Origin: Bacteroidales bacterium
GTDB lineage: Bacteria; Bacteroidota; Bacteroidia; Bacteroidales; P3
Reading direction: 5' to 3'
Assembly: GCA_017449525.1 (NCBI GenBank)
Contig: JAFTFL010000011.1
Location: 1 to 64,000, forward strand
Length of the DNA: 64,000 nucleotides
Below are positions 58,392 to 64,000 of this stretch, in pieces. A model generated the notes under the pieces. The model saw nothing but the letters and a program-made list of their open reading frames with translations, was not told the origin of the DNA and searched no databases. Every line of letters begins with the position of its first letter. Position 1 is the stretch's first letter. The translations under genes and the position numbers were made by a program.

Positions 58392-58416
58392 CACCGTGGC
58401 AAGGATTGCGACCATA

Positions 58417-58776
58417 ATGCAAAAAGTGCTGACAATCTGTGTGGCTGTACTGCTGCTTGGTGTCAGCGGTGGCATCGGGACGATGCGTTGCGCCTGCTCG
58501 GGACGGGTGAGCCTGCTGCTGCCCTCCGACTTGGCAGGCGACGACTGCTGCCGGCGCGATGCGCCCTGCATGGCGGTTGAGGTGCAGCAGCTCGACGACT
58601 TCTGCGCTTCGCCTACGGTGGCAATCGACGGGGCTGTAGACCTGCCTACGGCATGGTTGCAACCGATGCAACCTGCTGATAACATGGTTCTCATGTGCCA
58701 TTGCCCCATGGCATCCCTTGCCAGTCTGTCTCCGCCTGGAGGGCGGTTGAGTTGGATTTCGGTGTGGAGGGTATGA
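58417..58776 (+). CDS. Small exported Cys-rich protein (HYC_CC_PP-like)
   Basis: This 119-residue protein has a signal peptide (about 1-20, VAVLLLGVSGG). It then carries clustered cysteines: MRCACSG near 23-29, DDCCRRDAPC near 42-51, a lone Cys near 63, and MCHCPM near 93. It ends with LSPPGGRLSWISVWRV. The order of a Cys pair after the signal, a CC pair and a late PP fits the small proteins that precede copper-linked TonB receptors in Bacteroidetes, from memory called HYC_CC_PP. Metal binding is inferred from the cysteines and from the neighbours. The start at 58417 gives the signal peptide and fits the promoter. Confidence 0.6.
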   Translation: MQKVLTICVAVLLLGVSGGIGTMRCACSGRVSLLLPSDLAGDDCCRRDAPCMAVEVQQLDDFCASPTVAIDGAVDLPTAWLQPMQPADNMVLMCHCPMASLASLSPPGGRLSWISVWRV

Positions 58777-58914
58777 ATGTGGCGTAGCCTACCCATTCAT
58801 GATGCGCAAGTGTCATGGAATGAGGTGTTGTGCGCAGAAAGTGGGCGCTTCGTGCAGCCGCTGTAGTGCGCACCGTGCAATCGTCATATCAAACCACTAC
58901 ACAATTTATATTTT

Positions 58915-60930
58915 ATGCGAAAAACACATGTTATCATACTCTTACTGCTACTAACGTGGCAGGCTGCGGCGCAACAGCCCGACAGCATCGGCCGACACAC
59001 GCTGGGCGAGGTGTCGGTCAGTTCGCAACGACGCGAAGGTATGTCCAAACTCAAAGGGCCTGAAAATGGGATTACTATGGGGCGTGCCGAGCTCTTCAAG
59101 GCCGCCTGCTGCAACCTCGGTGAGAGTTTCGTCAACAACCCCTCGGTCGATGTCAACTACTCCGACGCCGCCACTGGTGCACGTCAGATTAAACTGCTGG
59201 GTCTCAGTGGCACATACGTGCAGATGCTCACCGAAGGCATGCCCAATTTCCGTGGCGTGGCTGCCCCCTACGCGTTGAACTATGTGCCTGGTGCCTGGAT
59301 GAAGAGCATCAGCGTCTCCAAGGGGGCTGCCTCGGTCAAGAACGGCTACGAGTCCATCACCGGTCAGATTGACATCGAGTACCTCAAGCCGCAAGACGAC
59401 GCAGGCATCAGCGTCAACCTCTACGGCAACACGATGGCGCGCTTTGAGGCCAATGCCGATGCCAATCTGCACCTCGGCAAGGGGCTCAGCACCGAGCTGC
59501 TACTGCATGCCGACCACGACTTCATGCACTCCGATGCCAATGGCGATGGCTTTATGGACCTGCCCGCCACCACGCAGTACAACCTGCAGAACCGCTGGCA
59601 CTACGCTTCTGACCGCTACATCATGCACGCCGGCATTACCGCGCTGCGCGAGGAGCGTATGGGTGGCGAACTGACGAGTCATGCCATGACGGCCAACCCG
59701 TTTGCCATCCATATTGAGGCGGAACGCTACGAGGCCTACACGAAGCATGCCTTCATCCTCGACCCTGCCCATGGCACCAATGTGGCACTGATGGCATCGG
59801 TCGCAAAGGACATGTTCCATGGTGGTTATGGCTACAGGCACTACCGTGCTGACGAGCTCGACTTCTTCGCCCAACTGATGGTAGAACATCAGCCGAGCGA
59901 GGTGCACGGCCTTTCGGCAGGGGTAAGCATCACCTCCGACGGGCTGTCGGAGCAGGTGGCCATGGGGCGCGCGGCGGCCAACCCCGAGTTGCCCCGTCCC
60001 GACTGGAGAGAACGCGTGGCTGGAGCCTACGCTCAGTACACCTTCAAACCAAGCTATCACCTCACTGCCATGGCGGGCATCCGCGCCGACTACAGCTCTG
60101 TCTTCGGCACCTTCGCCACGCCCCGGGCGCATCTGAAGTGGGTCGTGAATGACCTTCTCACACTGCGTGCCTCGTCGGGGCTCGGTCGTCGCACCGTCCA
60201 CCCCTACGCCGAGTACAACTACCTCTTCTCGACCGGACGGCAGGTGCAGGTCGACTCCATAGGCCAGGAACGGGCGTGGAACAGCGGTCTCGCTGCGTCG
60301 CTCTACATTCCGCTGTTCAACAAGACGCTGAAAGTAAATGCAGAATACTACTACACGCACTTCTTCACCCAGACCGTTGTCGACTACAACAGCGACTCCT
60401 CGCTGCTGCGTATCGTGCCTCTCGACGGACGCTCCTACTCCCACACGGTGCAGGTCGACGCATCGTATCAACTGACGCGTAGCATAGAGCTCACAGCGGC
60501 CTATCGGTTGAACGATGTGCGCGTTACGATTGGCGGCGAGCTGCTGCGCAAACCCCTCACTGCGCGTAGTAAGACGCTCTTCACGCTGAGCTACCACGAT
60601 GCACTGGATCTTTGGCAGGTGGATGCTACGCTGCAAATCAATGGGGGCGGCGATATGCCGCGTCCCTACACACTGGCCGACGGCACCCCCTCGTGGGAGG
60701 CTACCTTTCCGACCTACGCTCAAATGAACATGCAACTTACGCGTCGCTTCCGACACTGCACGCTCTATGTCGGTGCAGAGAACATCACCTCCTATCGGCA
60801 GCCTACTCCCATCCTCGGGGCGGACAACCCCTGGGCTTCCGATTTCGAACCCACGCTCACCTGGGGCCCTATGCAGGGCATCATGGTCTACGGCGGGCTG
60901 CGGCTCAACCTCGGCCAGCACATGCAATAA
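58915..60930 (+). CDS. TonB-dependent receptor, probable metal (copper) type
   Basis: This 671-residue protein has a signal peptide (about 1-19, WQAAAQ). The plug domain follows without an extra carboxypeptidase-like domain: LGEVSVSSQRREG near 29, then NLGESFVNNPSVDVNYSDA, QIKLLGLSGTYVQMLTEGMP and the VSKGAASVKNGYESITGQI segment near 140. The rest is the barrel, ending GIMVYGGLRLNLGQHMQ. The mature protein has an early CC pair (KAACCNLG). It lies between a Cys-rich peptide gene and an HMA-domain gene, and that set points to copper or a similar thiophilic metal. Substrate is inferred from context only. The C-terminus lacks a terminal Phe. Confidence 0.85.
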   Translation: MRKTHVIILLLLLTWQAAAQQPDSIGRHTLGEVSVSSQRREGMSKLKGPENGITMGRAELFKAACCNLGESFVNNPSVDVNYSDAATGARQIKLLGLSGTYVQMLTEGMPNFRGVAAPYALNYVPGAWMKSISVSKGAASVKNGYESITGQIDIEYLKPQDDAGISVNLYGNTMARFEANADANLHLGKGLSTELLLHADHDFMHSDANGDGFMDLPATTQYNLQNRWHYASDRYIMHAGITALREERMGGELTSHAMTANPFAIHIEAERYEAYTKHAFILDPAHGTNVALMASVAKDMFHGGYGYRHYRADELDFFAQLMVEHQPSEVHGLSAGVSITSDGLSEQVAMGRAAANPELPRPDWRERVAGAYAQYTFKPSYHLTAMAGIRADYSSVFGTFATPRAHLKWVVNDLLTLRASSGLGRRTVHPYAEYNYLFSTGRQVQVDSIGQERAWNSGLAASLYIPLFNKTLKVNAEYYYTHFFTQTVVDYNSDSSLLRIVPLDGRSYSHTVQVDASYQLTRSIELTAAYRLNDVRVTIGGELLRKPLTARSKTLFTLSYHDALDLWQVDATLQINGGGDMPRPYTLADGTPSWEATFPTYAQMNMQLTRRFRHCTLYVGAENITSYRQPTPILGADNPWASDFEPTLTWGPMQGIMVYGGLRLNLGQHMQ

Positions 60931-60985
60931 TTTGTTTAACAACCCATCCATTGATCATCAACCACCATTAAACATCACATCAATC

Positions 60986-61354
60986 ATGAATCTGAAACAT
61001 GCACTTCTGGTAGTCCTCGCACTGACCACCACCTTGACCCTCGCGGCCAAAGACATCAAGACCTTAGTCGTTACCACTACGCCCCAGATGCACTGTGGCG
61101 GATGCGAGACCAAGATAAAGAGTAACCTGCGCTTTGAGAAGGGCGTAAAGGACATAGCCACAGACTTGGAGAGGCAAACTGTAACGATAACCTACGATGC
61201 CGACAAGACCACGGCCGCTGCCCTTGTGCAGAGCTTCGGCAAGTTTGGCTACGAGGCACGCCCAGTGGCTGCTGAGGCCGACAAGGCTGTAGCCCCCAAG
61301 AAAGAGGCCAAGCCCGCCGAGGGGCGCAAGGCAGCCTCAGCCAAACGGCAGTAG
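60986..61354 (+). CDS. Exported heavy-metal-associated (HMA) domain protein
   Basis: This 122-residue protein has a signal peptide (about 1-20, TLTLAAK). It carries one HMA domain (about 24-90) with the metal-binding motif MHCGGC near residue 34 and the later FEKGVKDIATDLERQTVTITYDAD and FGKFGYEA segments. The C-terminal 30 residues are an Ala/Lys-rich tail (APKKEAKPAEGRKAASAKRQ), low in complexity. It probably hands or buffers copper in the periplasm for the TonB receptor upstream (55 bases away). It ends 47 bases before a convergent gene. Confidence 0.85.
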   Translation: MNLKHALLVVLALTTTLTLAAKDIKTLVVTTTPQMHCGGCETKIKSNLRFEKGVKDIATDLERQTVTITYDADKTTAAALVQSFGKFGYEARPVAAEADKAVAPKKEAKPAEGRKAASAKRQ

Positions 61355-61401
61355 GTAGACTTCAATGATGGCAACGGGGTCGCTGCCTTGTGGTGGCGAC
61401 C

Positions 61402-61911
61402 TTAGTGCAGCGGCTTGCAGTAGAGCAGGCGGTCAAAACCGTATTTGCTGACCGCCCCGCAGGCGTGGTAGCCCTGTCCTTCGAGGGCGCGGCGGCTGGG
61501 CTCGTTGTGGGGCGATGCAGTGGCGCATAGCAGGCCGATGCCCTGTCGAAGGGCTTCGGCTTCAAGTCGTGTGCCTAATTGCGCCGCGAGGTGCTGACCG
61601 CGGTGGTGGGGATGGACGATGCAGAGTTTGCTGTTGGCTGTGCGCACCGCTGGGGCCTTGGACAGTAGGGTGGCCAGCCGCTCGGGGTCGTCGGCAGAGG
61701 TGGGCACGTAGAGTAGGGCGAAAGCCACCAAGGTGCCCTCCTCCGTACGTGCGCCAACGGCGGTGTGGGGCGGCAGAGTGCACTGGCGAAAGGTCTCGGC
61801 GCTGTTGCGTCGCAGCCAAGTGGATGAAGGCAGGTGGGCAAAAGCCTCCTCTTGCAAAGCCAGCATGGCCGGCACGTCGTCGGGACTGAGGTGTACGAAG
61901 TGATAGCTCAC
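61402..61911 (-). CDS. GNAT-family N-acetyltransferase
   Basis: This 169-residue protein has the acetyl-CoA-binding region CIVHPHHRGQHLAAQLGTRLEAEAL (about 100-124) followed by ATASPHNEPSRRALEGQGY, the standard GNAT motif A and B arrangement. A longer upstream frame exists, but it lies inside the neighbouring gene. I chose the GTG at 61911, whose GTGA overlap with that gene's stop codon gives a family-like N-terminus (VSYHFVHLSPDD). The acceptor is unknown. Last gene of the ribD set. Confidence 0.78.
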   Translation of the reverse strand: MSYHFVHLSPDDVPAMLALQEEAFAHLPSSTWLRRNSAETFRQCTLPPHTAVGARTEEGTLVAFALLYVPTSADDPERLATLLSKAPAVRTANSKLCIVHPHHRGQHLAAQLGTRLEAEALRQGIGLLCATASPHNEPSRRALEGQGYHACGAVSKYGFDRLLYCKPLH

Positions 61912-62510
61912 AGCATGTCGACATGAACCCCCTGCAACTTGCAGAGCGCGTCGTAGAGCGGCACGCTTTGCGACTGGCGCACGCTCACCTCGAGGCTGCA
62001 GGCCGTGTCGTAGAGGGGGTTGGTGGGCTTCAGGTTGTAGTCTTTGAGCAAACGCATGACATCGTTCATCGCCTCGTAGGGGAAGCGGATGCGGTAGCAC
62101 AGGTCGATGGTGCGCTCGGCGATGGAGGCATTGGAGAGCGCGTCGCGAGCCGCCGTCTTGTAGGCGTTGGCCAGCCCCGAAGCGCCGAGCAGTACGCCGC
62201 CGAAGTAGCGCACAACGACGATGAGCGTATTGGTGAGGTCGGCCGAGAGCAACTGTCCATAGATGGGTCTTCCTCCAGTGCCGGAAGGTTCCCCATCATC
62301 GTTAGCGCGGTAGGCGTCCTTGTGAGGCCCGAGAATGTAAGCGTAGCAGTGGTGGCGCGCATCGAAGTAGGTCTTGCGCAACAGGTCGAGATGGGTGCGC
62401 ACCTCCTCGACCGAGGCCACGGGGTAGGCGAAGGCGAGGAATTTACTCCCTTTCTCTTTGTAGATGCCCTCGGCGGGAGCGGCAAGGGTGCGGTAGGTGT
62501 CGTCAAACAT
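61908..62510 (-). CDS. IMPACT/YigZ-family protein
   Basis: This 200-residue cytosolic protein has the family core KGSKFLAFAYPVASVEEVRTHL near residue 21, the ARHHCYAYILG segment near 55, and the signature DDGEPSGTGGRPI near 75, followed by NTLIVVVRYFGGVLLGASGL. The C-terminal half is the smaller second domain. The function is not settled; the eukaryotic homologue IMPACT affects translation control. The start at 62510 was chosen because the longer frame lies within ribD. It overlaps ribD by 8 bases and the GNAT gene by 4, so all three are coupled. Confidence 0.88.
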   Translation of the reverse strand: MFDDTYRTLAAPAEGIYKEKGSKFLAFAYPVASVEEVRTHLDLLRKTYFDARHHCYAYILGPHKDAYRANDDGEPSGTGGRPIYGQLLSADLTNTLIVVVRYFGGVLLGASGLANAYKTAARDALSNASIAERTIDLCYRIRFPYEAMNDVMRLLKDYNLKPTNPLYDTACSLEVSVRQSQSVPLYDALCKLQGVHVDML

Positions 62511-63498
62511 GGGTGTGGAGTGGGGTAGGGGGTTCGGTGGCAGGATGTGCAGCGAGGGGCTGCAGCTGCCAGTCGTAGACAGTGAGCCGACGGGGGTCGA
62601 TGCTGCGGCGGTCGGGGGCGGATAGGCCGCTACCGAGCGGTCGGGGACTGCGCAGTAGGCGCACCTCGTCATAAAGGTCGGCCTGTAGAAAGGCATCGAG
62701 TAGGAGGCGGCCACCCTCGATGATGACCGACTGGAGTCCACGCTGGAAGAGCTCCTGCAAGGTGGCTTCAGGCGTGGCGGTGTGCAGATGGAGCCAATGG
62801 GAGGGTACGTCGGTGAGTCGGCTGCGGCGGTCTATTACCACGGGTTGTGGGGCGGGCCCGCAGACGTGGCGTGGCGTCAGCTGCGGATGGTCGCGCAGGT
62901 AGGTCTCCGACCCCACCACAATGGCAGCCTCCTCGGTGCGCCACCGGTGGTTGAGACGGTCTTGCCAGGGAAGGGTGAGCCAGTAGGGGCGGTTGTCGGC
63001 AGGTGCTATGAATCCGTCGCTGCTCTCTGCCCATTTCAGTATGACGTAGGGGCGCCGCTGCTCCATCATCGTGAAGAAGCGGCGGTTGAGCCGTCGGCCG
63101 TCGGCCTCCAGCACGTGGCGCTCCACCTCGATACCAGCACGCTCCAACAGGCTGAAGCCTCGGCCGGAGACGAGCGGGTTGGGGTCGTCGCATGCGCACA
63201 CCACACGCCTGATGCCGCGCTCCACAATGAGGTTGGCGCAGGGTGGCGTATGGCCGTAGTGCGAACAGGGTTCGAGATTGACGTAGAGGGTGGCGTCGAG
63301 GCAGTCGGCTGCAGAAGCCAACAGGAGTGCGTTGCGTTCGGCGTGGTACTGGCCATAGCAGCGGTGGTAGCCTTCGCTCACTATGCGGCCAGCCTTCACC
63401 ACTACGCTTCCCACCAAGGGGTTGGGGCGCGTGTGGCCTCGGCCACAGGCGGCTAACCGAAGGCAGCGACGCATGTAGAACTCGTCGGTTGGTGTCAT
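62503..63498 (-). CDS. ribD: Riboflavin biosynthesis deaminase/reductase RibD
   Basis: This 331-residue bifunctional enzyme does two steps of riboflavin synthesis. The deaminase domain (about 1-145) has the zinc motif HAERNAL near 52 and EPCSHYGHTPPC near 76. The reductase domain (about 150-320) starts YVILKWAESSDGFIAP and has IVVGSETYLRDHPQLT near 193 and IIEGGRLLLDAFL near 258. Other riboflavin genes are not in the window. A minus-strand -7 box (TATCTTTG) lies at 63509-63516, 11 bases before the start, so the leader is nearly absent. Confidence 0.95.
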   Translation of the reverse strand: MTPTDEFYMRRCLRLAACGRGHTRPNPLVGSVVVKAGRIVSEGYHRCYGQYHAERNALLLASAADCLDATLYVNLEPCSHYGHTPPCANLIVERGIRRVVCACDDPNPLVSGRGFSLLERAGIEVERHVLEADGRRLNRRFFTMMEQRRPYVILKWAESSDGFIAPADNRPYWLTLPWQDRLNHRWRTEEAAIVVGSETYLRDHPQLTPRHVCGPAPQPVVIDRRSRLTDVPSHWLHLHTATPEATLQELFQRGLQSVIIEGGRLLLDAFLQADLYDEVRLLRSPRPLGSGLSAPDRRSIDPRRLTVYDWQLQPLAAHPATEPPTPLHTHV

Positions 63499-63508
63499 AA
63501 TCGGCTTG

Positions 63509-63541
63509 CAAAGATACGACTATTATGCCACACGAGGACAA
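63509..63541 (-). promoter_or_regulatory. Promoter candidate for ribD
   Basis: On the minus strand TTG (63541-63539), 22 bases, then TATCTTTG (63516-63509). The spacing is one base over the usual range. The transcript would start within about 10 bases of the ribD start codon, leaving no room for an FMN riboswitch. Confidence 0.5.
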
Positions 63542-63637
63542 TTCCCGCCATGCAACCGCTGATATATCACTTTTTTATCGTACTTTTGCGCCCCTTATTT
63601 CGCATGACGAATGATGTGTAAGAGAACTTCTTTCAAT

Positions 63638-64000
63638 ATGAAACATCACATTATCCCCTCTCGAAAATATACTAACAGACGATATGCAGTGAACACTCAC
63701 GATACGGCGTGCGGCACAGGAAGTTGCCAGCAGCGTCGCAGTTTGAACGCAGTCAGTGCGTTGGTGGGCATGCTGGTGTTGCTCGCTCAGTTTGCGCTGC
63801 CTGCTGACGGTATGGCTCAACGCGTCTTGACTGGACGCCACATTCTGGTCGGCGCAGGTGAGCAGGTCGTGGTACTTCCCTTTCAGAACGAAACACTGCC
63901 CTGCAACAATCCGCAGTTCCTCATAGTTACCGCACCCCGACATGGCACAGCCCTCGCTTGTGAGGCAGGACATAATGAGGGCATAGATGTTGATCTTGGT
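63638..64000 (+). CDS. Start of an exported protein, cut by the window edge
   Basis: The frame is open from the ATG at 63638 to the end of the window (121 codons). After a long basic N-region there is a hydrophobic core (VSALVGMLVLLAQFALP, about residues 40-56) and then a cleavage-like DGMAQRV. The mature start is strand-rich (TGRHILVGAGEQVVVLPF). The long pre-signal region parallels that of the 3051-residue protein. A TACTTTTG box at 63581-63588 may be its promoter. I cannot name the family from this fragment. Confidence 0.65.
   Translation, partial: MKHHIIPSRKYTNRRYAVNTHDTACGTGSCQQRRSLNAVSALVGMLVLLAQFALPADGMAQRVLTGRHILVGAGEQVVVLPFQNETLPCNNPQFLIVTAPRHGTALACEAGHNEGIDVDLG

Larger units (their letters stand above)
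57675..58416. other. Divergent intergenic region (giant operon / copper-related genes)
   Basis: It contains the leftward promoter at 57759-57789, array E (57847-58074), a leftward TACCTTTG box at 58176-58183 and the rightward promoter at 58361-58391. No gene is supported. Confidence 0.7.

Noticed and set aside
63509..63541. FMN riboswitch ahead of ribD
   Set aside because: The candidate promoter lies within about 40 bases of the start codon, and no riboswitch-like conserved segments are seen there.

Overview
The window is chromosomal DNA from a member of the Bacteroidota, most likely of the order Bacteroidales. The signs are: many promoters of the Bacteroidetes type (TTTG or TTG, 19-20 bases, then TAnnTTTG); numerous SusC-like/TonB-type and other beta-barrel outer membrane proteins; many lipoproteins; PCMD, DUF3467 and GldD proteins; an RNase H with a viroplasmin domain; IorAB and a Ptb-type acyltransferase. 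The G+C content is moderately high and there is no phage or plasmid backbone. I cannot fix the genus.

Layout. 1-222: a 67-bp tandem repeat. 373-711: a DUF3467 protein. 1094-4934 (minus): pfkA, purH and mreB. 5675-12266 (plus): phosphotransacylase, PAS protein, a large outer membrane barrel, an HsdR-N-like nuclease domain protein and an M49 zinc peptidase. 12548-18271: a 1907-residue secreted protein that ends abruptly, followed by the 3' remnant of a second M49 gene. 19345-22184: four exported proteins. 22318-25025 (minus): a barrel/PCMD pair and a small lipoprotein. 25921-28143 (minus): iorBA. 28330-30362 (minus): gldD and a hydrolase. 31065-33908: two paralogous lipoproteins, a 41-residue lipoprotein and a barrel. 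34395-37273: rplM-rpsI and rpsB-tsf. 37460-39635: membrane protein, rnhA, prmC. 39658-42452 (minus): uvrD/pcrA and dtd. 42846: tRNA-Val with a dead IS3-family element behind it. 44210-57674 (minus): a three-gene operon of a barrel, a 3051-residue giant and a fibronectin-III protein. 58417-61354: a probable copper-related set (Cys-rich peptide, TonB receptor, HMA protein). 61402-63498 (minus): ribD, an IMPACT-family gene and a GNAT gene, all overlapping. 63638 onward: the start of an exported protein cut by the window edge.

The most unusual signal is not a gene. Four intergenic regions (5168-5330, 18605-18766, 30607-30770, 57847-58074) carry arrays of an 8-bp near-palindrome, roughly YCGTRCGR, placed 22 (sometimes 23) bp apart. 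All four share one layout: a block of at least four sites, a gap of exactly 66 bp, then two more sites. One copy is inverted. Three lie between divergently transcribed genes. This is a dispersed, helically phased element that I do not recognise with certainty. The second notable item is the giant three-gene envelope operon, which looks like an undescribed cell-surface assembly.
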